A DNA stretch of 64,000 nt from Legionella micdadei (lineage in GTDB: Bacteria > Pseudomonadota > Gammaproteobacteria > Legionellales > Legionellaceae), in the NCBI RefSeq assembly GCF_000953635.1, contig NZ_LN614830.1, forward strand, positions 186,001-250,000. Direction: 5' to 3'. The notes beneath the pieces were generated by a model, which was not told the DNA's origin, did no database searches, and saw only the letters and a list, made by a program, of their open reading frames with translations. Of this stretch, positions 1 through 7,554 are shown in pieces. A program made the position numbers and the translations under genes. Every line of letters begins with the position of its first letter. Within the stretch, counting starts at the first letter, position 1.

Positions 1-560
1 AGCAAAGGACTCATATCGGTTGACTCTTCCTCCAGATCAAGCTTAGCGTAGCCATTTAAAGCAGAGGTATAAACAACTGGAAAATCAAGCTGCTCATCGG
101 TAGCGCCTAAGTTATCGAATAAATCGAAAACCTGATCCATGACCCAATGCGGTCTGGCTCCGGGGCGGTCAATTTTATTAATAACCACAATAGGCTTTAA
201 GCCGCGTGCAAATGCTTTTTGAGTTACGAAGCGTGTTTGCGGCATAGGGCCATCAACTGCATCTACCAGCAGTAATACACTATCCACCATCGATAAAATA
301 CGTTCAACTTCCCCACCAAAATCGGCATGTCCTGGGGTGTCGACGATATTAATCTGATAACCATGCCAGTGGACACAAGTGTTTTTGGCGAGAATGGTTA
401 TTCCTCGTTCTTTTTCCAAAGCATTTGAATCCATCAAACGCTCGACCTTTGGTGCGCGTTCATTCAAGGTGCCTGTTTGTTGCAGTAATTTATCAACTAA
501 GGTTGTTTTGCCATGATCGACGTGGGCAATAATGGCTATGTTTCGAATCTTTTCAATCAT
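1..560 (-). CDS. typA: TypA/BipA translational GTPase, 5' part only
   Basis: Ribosome-binding GTPase of the elongation-factor superfamily, involved in ribosome assembly and stress growth. Translating the minus strand from the ATG at 560 gives [20 protein letters not shown], which contains the P-loop (AHVDHGKTT). It is followed by the switch I segment ERGITI, the G3 box DTPGHADF and the G4 box NKID. About 186 codons are present and the frame stays open to base 1, so the rest of a roughly 600-residue protein lies outside the window. The segment after G4 ([21 protein letters not shown]) fits TypA better than EF-G or LepA. The gene is oriented away from its right-hand neighbour. Confidence 0.95.
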   Translation of the reverse strand, partial: MIEKIRNIAIIAHVDHGKTTLVDKLLQQTGTLNERAPKVERLMDSNALEKERGITILAKNTCVHWHGYQINIVDTPGHADFGGEVERILSMVDSVLLLVDAVDGPMPQTRFVTQKAFARGLKPIVVINKIDRPGARPHWVMDQVFDLFDNLGATDEQLDFPVVYTSALNGYAKLDLEEESTDMSPL

Positions 561-694
561 AAGTAACCTGTTTCACAATAAAGCGGCTACATCGCCTCAA
601 GCAGTGAAGCAAAAGTAGAGTATTTGTTCATGGATTCGACATTATACACGGATCGGGGTTTAAATCCTATTAGGGTCTGTTGACATTTCCCTTA

Positions 695-1591
695 CTAGAG
701 TCCCAGCGTCTGAGTTTCCTCATCACTAGTATTTAAGTCCTCTTGCTCAGAATCTACATATACTTCTTCATCATCAGAGTCTTCGGAATCATCCCATTCA
801 TCAATCCAATCCGATGAATCAGCTTTTTTCCGCTCTTCCAAAAAAACGCGATCTGGAATAGACGTTGCGCTAGGGTAATTTGTAGAAATAGTTAGTTTTG
901 GATCCAAGAGTTTAATGCTTAGTCGAGTAAAGGTTCCACAAGCTTCTATGTTGGAAGGGTAAGCATAAACTTCCTCAATGTTATTGAGGTCGATAATGTT
1001 TTTCAAAACATAAAATAAACCTTCATCCTGCCATGATTGCGCAATAATAGTGGAATGTTTAATCACTGATAAAACAAATTCTAAACTGTGATGTTCTATC
1101 AGTTCTTTCATATAAACAACTGGATTTTGATTTTCATAATTTAGATTTCTATCGTCATCAAAGATTTGATCTTGATTTTCGTAATACAATCCTTTGTTTT
1201 TATTTAAGAAACTAACAAAAGCTTGCTCAAAATCACTGTTATCAGAAAATTGGGAAGATTCAACTAACTCACGTAATTTTCTCCAAAAACTAACGACATA
1301 GCTACTATAATCAACAATAATCAATTTAGGTGTGCTTTCTTTATTACCTAGAGTACAGATTAGATCCAAAGATCTTAAGCCTGAGGTAGCTACCAGAGCA
1401 ATTTTACCTTCTGAGGTCTTATAAGGTTCTAAACCTCTAATTTTCGGATCATTGCCCACGATGTAGGTTTTGCAAACAAAAAAACCGGCTTTTGGAAGTT
1501 GTTTAAAAAGATATTTTTTCCTGGTTTGGTGCCCACGCCAAATTTTTTGAATCATTAATGCAGCTTGTGTTTGATTTAAATCTTTTCCCAT
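695..1591 (-). CDS. IQ-motif protein with acidic C-terminus, candidate secreted effector
   Basis: 298-residue protein of unknown function. Residues 14-24 read IQKIWRGHQTR, a perfect IQxxxRGxxxR calmodulin-binding motif, which is typical of eukaryotic proteins. The middle has a mixed alpha/beta look: hydrophobic strands around LIIVDYS are followed by a helix FWRKLRELVE, resembling a Rossmann or methyltransferase-like fold, but I cannot name a family. The last 40 residues are crowded with Asp, Glu and Ser (DEWDDSEDSDDEEVYVDSE), comparable to the Glu-rich C-terminal signals of many Dot/Icm substrates. No signal peptide or membrane segment is seen. It appears to be transcribed alone. An effector role is inference. 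Confidence 0.75.
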   Translation of the reverse strand: MGKDLNQTQAALMIQKIWRGHQTRKKYLFKQLPKAGFFVCKTYIVGNDPKIRGLEPYKTSEGKIALVATSGLRSLDLICTLGNKESTPKLIIVDYSSYVVSFWRKLRELVESSQFSDNSDFEQAFVSFLNKNKGLYYENQDQIFDDDRNLNYENQNPVVYMKELIEHHSLEFVLSVIKHSTIIAQSWQDEGLFYVLKNIIDLNNIEEVYAYPSNIEACGTFTRLSIKLLDPKLTISTNYPSATSIPDRVFLEERKKADSSDWIDEWDDSEDSDDEEVYVDSEQEDLNTSDEETQTLGL

Positions 1592-1731
1592 TTACCAAAT
1601 CCAATTGAATAAAACTTCATCATTATACTCAGTTATTATTAGGCAAAAATTAAATTGCTCAATTTGTAGCGTATTGCCTTAAATTAACTATTACCGAAAA
1701 GCAGAGCGAAGAATGTAAATTTCTTCGCCCT

Positions 1732-2874
1732 TTAATGAATCGCCATGGGTACACACATGAAAAAAGTCATAACGTAAAACACCGCTTTCTTTAAGGTATG
1801 CTTTTCTTTAAGCAAAATTGCCATAATGGTTAAGGCAATCACCCCTGGATAGGTTAATTCGAGGATGGGGGATAGGAAGGCGGCTATTCCTCGAAAATCA
1901 AGAAGGGAAACAATAAAAGAAACCCCCGTTGTAGCCAATAATAGAAGATAAAATTTATCTTCTTTAATGTTTAACGCCGAGCAAAGATAACGCGCATACA
2001 AGTTGTTTAATGCCACCGCAGTCGTCAGGCAGGAGAAGAACATCGCAACCCCGATAAATAATGTTGCGTAATTACCCATGGCTTGGGCAGCGATGCTGGG
2101 CAGCATCAGTTCAGGCGCGGTATTCTTAAGAATAGATGTGTAATGTGAACCAAGAAATACAAAACCAAAATAGATTAAAGCGAGAAGCGAAGCACCAAGA
2201 ATACTCGGCTTAATCGCGAATAATAGGATTTCTCGGTTGCTTGCGTTAGGAAATTGCTGTTGGATTTGAGTAAAAATTAGTGCAGAAAAGAAAAAGGCGG
2301 CAAATAAATCCATCGTTTGATAGCCTGTAGTAAATCCATTCAGAAAGGCGGTATTGGCTAGCACATTGCTTTCGGTAACCGGGGCTTTAAACACAGCAAC
2401 CACAATCATAATGATTAAAGTAACCAACAAAATAGGGCTCATCCATTTTCCTAATACCTTAACCATAACTTTATCATTTAAACAAAAGAAAAAAGTAATT
2501 AGGCAAAATAAGAAGCTAAAGGGCATCAGCTTCATTTGAGGCATCAAATAACTCAGGCTGCCATAAGCCACGGTAATACAACGGGGTACTACTCCGAATG
2601 AGCCAAGAAGTGAAAGCATGATAAGGGGTAAAAGCAGCCCAGCAATTTTTCCAGCGCTACCGAAGAAAGCATGATAATTGCCTTGGTAAAGCTTGATAAC
2701 AAAAAGTCCCATGAGTGGCAATAAAATGCCGGTTAGCATCAAGCCCACGAACCCCATCACCCAGCTATCCCCGGCTGCATAGCCAATTTGCAGCGGAAAA
2801 ACCAGATTTCCTGAGCCAAAAAACATCGCGAAAATTGCGAAGCCATAAATCAAAATGGATTTATATTGTTGCAT
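1732..2874 (-). CDS. brnQ: Branched-chain amino acid carrier, BrnQ/LivJ (LIVCS) family
   Basis: Inner-membrane cation-coupled importer of Leu, Ile and Val, about 380 residues with some 10-12 hydrophobic helices. The N-terminus (ILIYGFAIFAMFFGSGNLVFP, residues 6-26) is the family signature, with the FFGSGNLVFP element seen in BrnQ carriers. A TTG at 2889 also opens the frame, but the ATG at 2874 is preferred because AGG lies just upstream. The C-terminus after KAVFYVMTFFMCVPMAIH is short. The 220-base region upstream holds a possible short leader ORF, listed separately. Substrate identity follows from the family; specificity is not shown. Confidence 0.88.
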   Translation of the reverse strand: MQQYKSILIYGFAIFAMFFGSGNLVFPLQIGYAAGDSWVMGFVGLMLTGILLPLMGLFVIKLYQGNYHAFFGSAGKIAGLLLPLIMLSLLGSFGVVPRCITVAYGSLSYLMPQMKLMPFSFLFCLITFFFCLNDKVMVKVLGKWMSPILLVTLIIMIVVAVFKAPVTESNVLANTAFLNGFTTGYQTMDLFAAFFFSALIFTQIQQQFPNASNREILLFAIKPSILGASLLALIYFGFVFLGSHYTSILKNTAPELMLPSIAAQAMGNYATLFIGVAMFFSCLTTAVALNNLYARYLCSALNIKEDKFYLLLLATTGVSFIVSLLDFRGIAAFLSPILELTYPGVIALTIMAILLKEKHTLKKAVFYVMTFFMCVPMAIH

Positions 2875-2933
2875 AAGCCTTGTTCCCAAATTTTTGTTGG
2901 TGAGGTGGTTAAGTAGATTTTTGAGTGGAGTAG

Positions 2934-3035
2934 TTAGATGGCCGCGGGGGCCACGACAGAATAGACGGCGACAGCAAGGCTAAAGAGATTGGCCTCGACT
3001 GGGAAAAATGATTTTTGGGTGAGTAAGTCGCTCAT
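2934..3035 (-). other. Possible 33-codon leader ORF upstream of brnQ
   Basis: On the minus strand an ATG at 3035 opens a 33-codon frame that stops at 2934, about 60 bases before the brnQ start. Its second half reads SLAVAVYSVVAPAAI, and about 30% of the peptide is Leu, Val or Ile. The last codons lie in a GC-rich hairpin (TGGCC, five bases, GGCCA). This resembles an amino-acid-responsive leader peptide, and the next gene transports branched-chain amino acids. I see no clear terminator hairpin with a T-tract after it and only a weak ribosome binding site (TTGAGA). It may be coincidental. Confidence 0.3.
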
Positions 3036-3111
3036 TCTCAAGTCGTCTAAAAATGTACAAATATATCGCACTGAACTTCCTTTATACACATTTTGCCTGT
3101 AATTTGCAAGT

Positions 3112-5034
3112 TTAAATCCTACCTGTCATGGCGGTTTTCTCCGATGAAAGACAAATGGCATCGAGCCGGGAGCGTCTGGACTCAGGCGAAGATTTAAAAA
3201 AAGGACTATTGCCACTTGCAGAAAAACTGGATTCTTGAGCTGCACTGTTCCTTACGGTAGCGGTTTGCTTGGTCTCTTCAAGCGGGGTAATGGTGATTGT
3301 TCCCTTTCCACCATTTCGCTGTAGTGGCGTTGCATAGTGAAAACCTAAAGCTAGATTTTCTTCGTTATCGAGCTCAAATTTAAAAACGGATAGCATCTTA
3401 AATAGGGCTAAAATTTCTGCCAAAGCAATGCGCAGACCTGGGCATCTTCTTGGGCCTGTTTTAAAGGTTAACAACCCGCCTTCTTTTTCCAGTTGTCTAG
3501 GATTTACCGAACTATCAGTTTCGTTTAGGTAACCTTCTTGAAAAAAATCAGCGTTATAAATTTCATCTTTGTGTTTGGGTAACCAACGTTCTGGAAAGAT
3601 ATCAGATGCACTCATCGACTGTTTGCCTAATATTTCTTGGCCCCTTGGGGAAAGAGGGATATCAGGAAAATAGGAGGGATGAACATGGAGACTTTCCAGG
3701 GGAATAAATACCAGTGCCCCTTTAGGTAAAACCAGTGTTTTACCATCAATCCCAAGGCTGAGTGTTTCGTTGATCGTTTCAGGAATCATCGGGGCAGGAG
3801 GAGATAAACGTAACGCTTCGAGGATGACAGCTTCCATATAGGATAAAGCCCCTTCTTTGCCAAGATCCCACGGAGAGTGAAGAACGAAATCTTCTTGATT
3901 GGCAAGTTTTTCCCGTATTTCCTTCATGACAAGCGTATAAATACGTCTATCTTGGATGATAATTCTTAGCGAAGTAATCAAAGCCGTGGCTGTTGCATCA
4001 AAACCTAATAAAGGAATAAACAGACTTTCATTGACGGCATCTTTTACGGCTGCAGCAAGGGGGGTTCGATCGTTATTGCTGATTGCATAGCGAACCAGAC
4101 GTTCACATTGGCTGCTTGACAGTTCGCGTTTTGGAGAAACAAAGATATCTAATCGAGCAAGCTCATCCTGCAGTGCTTCGTTGCCCAAGACCCGAATCTT
4201 AAGTAGATAATTAAGCCAACTTTTCTCTTCCAGCAATTGTTGTTTTATTTCAGAGGTTGAAAAAATCAAGTTGCAGCCTAACTCAAAAATCTTTTCTCGC
4301 AATTTGACAAGAGATTGTTGTTCATTAGTACTGATTGGATCAAGGCTGAATAAGAAAGAAATTAGTTCTTTGGTCAGTTCAGGTTTATAAAGCGTTTCAA
4401 ACTGGTTAATGACTAAGGGATCAAAATAGGTTGCAATCAATACTTGCCTTGAAAGTGCATCCATCACGTCAGAGAGGGGGCGGCCTTGTTCCGATTTTTC
4501 GTATTCTTTAAAATAGCGTAAAACTAGGTCAGCTATTTTAGGCCTGAACATTTCGTTTCGAGAGAGAATTGCCGCTCGAACCTCACTGTGTGTCGCTGAA
4601 CCTAAATCGGCTGACATTAAATTATCTTGCCCTAATATGATAGCGAGACGTGTGAAGAATTTTTTCTGACCAAATCGGATCTGTTTCTTTTGCTCATTAT
4701 CGAGATAGGCATTGCCTTCGTAAAATTTCTTGATGACTGCGCGATTGGAGAGCACATAGACGGGTGTTAAATTAGGCAGCCTAAAGTAGCCTACACCTGA
4801 TCCTCCTTCTTGGAGCGAACGCGCACCAAGATCGGCAACAAAACTCATGAAGCGAGTTTGTAGTTGCATTTTATTCTCTTCAGATTGAGATTGACGTAGG
4901 CTAACGACATCTTTAACCAGTTTTAAATAATCTGTTGTGGCTGGAGAGGTGGTTTCGAGAGACAGTGCTCTTTGTGATTGTTGGTAGACTCTAATAACTA
5001 CAAGAGCTCCAAGAATTAGTAATAGGATAATCAT
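3112..5034 (-). CDS. Membrane-anchored cytochrome P450 family protein
   Basis: 640-residue haem-thiolate protein. Residues 2-16 form one hydrophobic N-terminal anchor (IILLLILGALVVIRV), as in eukaryotic microsomal P450s. The K-helix ExxR is E406-A-L-R409, a PERF-like FPERW follows, and the haem loop is FKTGPRRCPG with Cys531 as ligand. The I-helix reads LLGFDATAT: Asp346 is present, but the usual Thr after it is Ala347. This substitution occurs in P450s that isomerise or use peroxide rather than oxygen. About 50 Ser- and Arg-rich residues extend past the usual end. The protein is longer than the typical 400-500 residues. Substrate unknown; no redox partner is adjacent. Confidence 0.9.
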   Translation of the reverse strand: MIILLLILGALVVIRVYQQSQRALSLETTSPATTDYLKLVKDVVSLRQSQSEENKMQLQTRFMSFVADLGARSLQEGGSGVGYFRLPNLTPVYVLSNRAVIKKFYEGNAYLDNEQKKQIRFGQKKFFTRLAIILGQDNLMSADLGSATHSEVRAAILSRNEMFRPKIADLVLRYFKEYEKSEQGRPLSDVMDALSRQVLIATYFDPLVINQFETLYKPELTKELISFLFSLDPISTNEQQSLVKLREKIFELGCNLIFSTSEIKQQLLEEKSWLNYLLKIRVLGNEALQDELARLDIFVSPKRELSSSQCERLVRYAISNNDRTPLAAAVKDAVNESLFIPLLGFDATATALITSLRIIIQDRRIYTLVMKEIREKLANQEDFVLHSPWDLGKEGALSYMEAVILEALRLSPPAPMIPETINETLSLGIDGKTLVLPKGALVFIPLESLHVHPSYFPDIPLSPRGQEILGKQSMSASDIFPERWLPKHKDEIYNADFFQEGYLNETDSSVNPRQLEKEGGLLTFKTGPRRCPGLRIALAEILALFKMLSVFKFELDNEENLALGFHYATPLQRNGGKGTITITPLEETKQTATVRNSAAQESSFSASGNSPFFKSSPESRRSRLDAICLSSEKTAMTGRI

Positions 5035-5159
5035 TGGAGTAGATGTATAGTTTGAACGTTGGGCTATGGTAGCATAAGTAAGGAGTTAATGGAATTAAAA
5101 TTGCCCAAAAAAACCTATTAGCCATCTAATTATTCAGTTTTTATACAAATGGATTGACT

Positions 5160-5693
5160 ATGAAAAAGGCATTTTTCGTTATTTTATTGATGATTGCTGT
5201 TATTACCCCATCTGTTGCAACGGCTGGATTTACTCTTTGCAAAAGCAAGTTTGCTTTGTGTACTTCGGCATTGTGTGAATCCATACCAAATAAAAAGGGA
5301 TTCGTTTCCTGCCATTGCGATGTAACTGAGGGCTATTCAGCTGGTACAAAACCTTGCACAGGTGCAGTTGAAACGAGTAAGGGCCAAACAGTAAGCTCGC
5401 GATATTCTCCAATTAAAGCTTATGTTGTTTGTAAAAATGACCGGCCTTGGGCTTGGTGTTTAGACAGCCCATGCCTAATTGATAAAACGGATCCAAAGAA
5501 AGCGTCTTGTCTTTGTTCGGTCGTTAAAAACAAAGGGCCGTATGTCATCGTTACCGAAAGCGATAATAATTCCGCTTGTACCCAGGGTCTTTATTCTTCA
5601 GCAACAGTAAAGCAAGTAACGGAAGTGACTGATTTTTTGAAAAAGCATAAGGAATTACCGCCTTTTCCCATAAAAGTGCTTAATGGCCAATGA
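5160..5693 (+). CDS. Secreted Cys-rich protein with two internal repeats
   Basis: 177 residues. A signal peptide (MKKAFFVILLMIAVITPSVATA) is followed by two copies of a Cys-rich unit. Unit 1 starts LCKSKFALCTSALC and continues to SCHCDV and KPCTG. Unit 2 starts VCKNDRPWAWCLDSPC and continues to SCLCSV and SACTQG. Both share the spacing C-x(6)-C-x(4)-C-x(n)-C-x-C-x(n)-C, which suggests a duplicated disulphide-bonded domain. A TTG at 5154 also opens the frame, but the ATG at 5160 puts the signal sequence first and has GGA six bases before it. It is divergent from the P450 gene and convergent with the regulator. Function unknown; export is inferred from the signal peptide. Confidence 0.75.
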   Translation: MKKAFFVILLMIAVITPSVATAGFTLCKSKFALCTSALCESIPNKKGFVSCHCDVTEGYSAGTKPCTGAVETSKGQTVSSRYSPIKAYVVCKNDRPWAWCLDSPCLIDKTDPKKASCLCSVVKNKGPYVIVTESDNNSACTQGLYSSATVKQVTEVTDFLKKHKELPPFPIKVLNGQ

Positions 5694-5696
5694 TAG

Positions 5697-6257
5697 TTAA
5701 ACCGGATAATGGATAATGTTATGGAAAACAGCGCTCAATGTGCGTCTATTTCGATAGCCATGGGCTTGGTTTGCAGCAAAGCGTATTGCATCACCTTGCT
5801 GCAAAGTTTGCCAGGCATCATTAAGTAAAATCTCCATTTCCCCGCTCACCACAATAACATGTTCAATAACCCCAGCCTCATGAGCGGTGGATAAATGTTC
5901 GCAGCCAGGCGGTAATTCGATAGAAAAAAGCTCAAAGTGTAATTGTTGATCAAAAGGGAAAAGCGTTGTGATACGAATTTGGTCATCGACATGGCTGAGG
6001 CTTTGAGTTTGCACAGAGCGATAAATAACCCCCCCCGATTCAGTGGGAGGCTCTTCAATGAAAGATGAAAACGATGTTTGCAAGCCACTGGCAATTTTCC
6101 ACAGCGTAGCAATAGTAGGACTTGATTCTTCGCGCTCAATTTGGCCTAGCATGGCCTTACTAACACCGGTTAGCTGTGCAGTTTTGTCTAAACTCAAGCC
6201 GCGTTGTTGGCGTAAATTTTTTAATGTTTCTGCAATGTGGCGTGAAATATTTTTCAA
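5697..6257 (-). CDS. XRE-family regulator with C-terminal cupin domain (YdcN/SutR-like)
   Basis: About 186-residue transcription factor. Residues 1-65 form a helix-turn-helix of the Cro/CI type (IAETLKNLRQQRGLSLDKTA then SKAMLGQIEREESSPTIATL). The C-terminal half is a cupin sensor (AGVIEHVIVVSGEMEILLND and QGDAIRFAANQAHGY). I chose the TTG at 6257, preceded by GGAG five bases away. A GTG at 6293 also opens the frame, but the extra 12 codons would run through a palindromic operator. The gene is divergent from a BenE transporter, the same arrangement as ydcN-ydcO in E. coli. It probably represses itself and the transporter; the ligand is unknown. Confidence 0.85.
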   Translation of the reverse strand: MKNISRHIAETLKNLRQQRGLSLDKTAQLTGVSKAMLGQIEREESSPTIATLWKIASGLQTSFSSFIEEPPTESGGVIYRSVQTQSLSHVDDQIRITTLFPFDQQLHFELFSIELPPGCEHLSTAHEAGVIEHVIVVSGEMEILLNDAWQTLQQGDAIRFAANQAHGYRNRRTLSAVFHNIIHYPV

Positions 6258-6274
6258 AATGGCTCCAAAATAAA

Positions 6275-6296
6275 CTTGTACGTTATAGCGCACAAG
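6275..6296. promoter_or_regulatory. Palindromic operator I in the regulator/benE intergenic region
   Basis: Half-sites CTTGTACGTT and AGCGCACAAG flank a 2-base centre. They match the consensus A(A/G)CG(C/T)AC(A/G)A read outward on each strand. The palindrome extends further as TAAACTTGT and ACAAGTTTA (6271-6300). It lies just upstream of the regulator's chosen start and shares its half-site with operator II, 35 bp centre to centre. Confidence 0.65.
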
Positions 6297-6309
6297 TTTA
6301 TTATAAGCT

Positions 6310-6331
6310 TTCGTGCGTTAAAACGCACGTT
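6310..6331. promoter_or_regulatory. Palindromic operator II in the regulator/benE intergenic region
   Basis: Half-sites TTCGTGCGTT and AACGCACGTT surround a 2-base AA centre, with an 8-base perfect inverted core (CGTGCGTT, AACGCACG). It ends 24 bases before the benE ATG, a position suited to repression. The half-sites are the same type as in operator I, so one dimeric regulator probably binds both. Confidence 0.65.
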
Positions 6332-6355
6332 CTTCTATCTAGTTGGAGATTTATT

Positions 6356-7540
6356 ATGGTCAATAAGTTCTCTTTTGCCAACCTTACCGCTGGTTTTGTT
6401 GCCGTAATGGTGGGATTTACCAGTTCAGTAGTCATTATTTTTCAAGCCGCTGCTGCAGCGGGAGGTAATTATGCCGAGGTGAGTTCATGGTTACTTGCAC
6501 TTGGTGTAGGGATGGGGCTGACAAGTATTGGGCTTTCCCTTTTTTATCGCATGCCTATTTTAATCGCTTGGTCGACACCGGGAGCGGCGCTACTGGTAAC
6601 CAGTTTAACCGGAGTGTCTATGCCTGAGGCGATAGGTGCTTTTGTTTTTTCCGCATTGCTAATTCTTCTATTAGGATTAACGGGTTGGTTTGAGAAATTA
6701 ATGAGTTATATTCCGCGTTCGCTTACTTCAGCAATGTTAGCCGGAATTTTATTGCAATTTGGAATGAATTTATTCGTAGCAATGCAACAGCAATTTATAT
6801 TAGTCGCTGCCATGTTTATTAGCTATTTGTTAGGTCGGCATCTTTTTCCCCGCTATGTCGTTGTGCTTACGCTTATACTGGGGGTTGCTATTGCAGGTTA
6901 TGAAGGTTTATTTGATTTAGGCAATTGTCATTTTGCGCTATCCATTCCACAACTAGTGATTCCCGTGTTTTCTTTGTCTGTGCTTGTAAGTATTGGTATA
7001 CCGCTTTTTGTGGTGACAATGACCTCACAAAATATTCCGGGAGTCGCGGTATTACGTGCCGCAGGTTATAACCCCCCAATTTCACCGCTTATTAGCTGGA
7101 CCGGATTAACGACATTAATCCTAGCCCCTTTTGGTGGTTACGCGTTTAATTTAGCTGCGATCACGGCTGCTATTTGTACGAGTCAAGAAGCAGATCCTAA
7201 TCCTGCCAGGCGTTATCGCGCTACGGTATGGGCTGGACTCTTTTATTTGCTAACGGGCATTTTCGGGGCGACGGTTGTAGCCTTGTTTTCGGCTTTTCCT
7301 AAAGCGCTGGTCATGGCAATAGCCGGTCTTGCCCTTCTTAATACGATAGGTAGTAGTTTAAAGCTTGCCATCGATGATGAAACCCACCGGGAGGCTGCAC
7401 TCGTTACCTTTCTCGTCTCTGCTTCTGGAATTTCATTATACGGTATAGGTTCGGCTTTTTGGGGATTAGCAGTTGGCGGGTTAGGTTTTGCCATTAATTC
7501 AACTATACTTTCTGCTAAGCGTGAATTAATAGAAACTTAA
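6356..7540 (+). CDS. benE: BenE-family membrane transporter (YdcO-like)
   Basis: 394-residue inner-membrane protein with about 11-12 hydrophobic helices. It belongs to the benzoate:H+ symporter (BenE/YdcO) family, related to the nucleobase-transporter fold. The opening FANLTAGFVAVMVGFTSSVVIIFQ is split by conserved small residues typical of the family. SWLLALGVGMG, ILIAWSTPGAALL and LAPFGGYAFNLAAITAAICTSQEAD also match family blocks. The ATG at 6356 has GGAG nine bases upstream; longer frames starting at 6176 run through the operators and are rejected. The transported compound cannot be read from sequence. A TTL-like gene follows after 14 bases and may be co-transcribed. Confidence 0.9.
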   Translation: MVNKFSFANLTAGFVAVMVGFTSSVVIIFQAAAAAGGNYAEVSSWLLALGVGMGLTSIGLSLFYRMPILIAWSTPGAALLVTSLTGVSMPEAIGAFVFSALLILLLGLTGWFEKLMSYIPRSLTSAMLAGILLQFGMNLFVAMQQQFILVAAMFISYLLGRHLFPRYVVVLTLILGVAIAGYEGLFDLGNCHFALSIPQLVIPVFSLSVLVSIGIPLFVVTMTSQNIPGVAVLRAAGYNPPISPLISWTGLTTLILAPFGGYAFNLAAITAAICTSQEADPNPARRYRATVWAGLFYLLTGIFGATVVALFSAFPKALVMAIAGLALLNTIGSSLKLAIDDETHREAALVTFLVSASGISLYGIGSAFWGLAVGGLGFAINSTILSAKRELIET

Positions 7541-7554
7541 AAGCTCATCAAGAA

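Noticed and set aside
664-690. TAGGGTCTGTTGACATTT stretch, considered as an insertion-sequence end
   Set aside because: No matching inverted end or transposase was found nearby; cannot be supported from this window.
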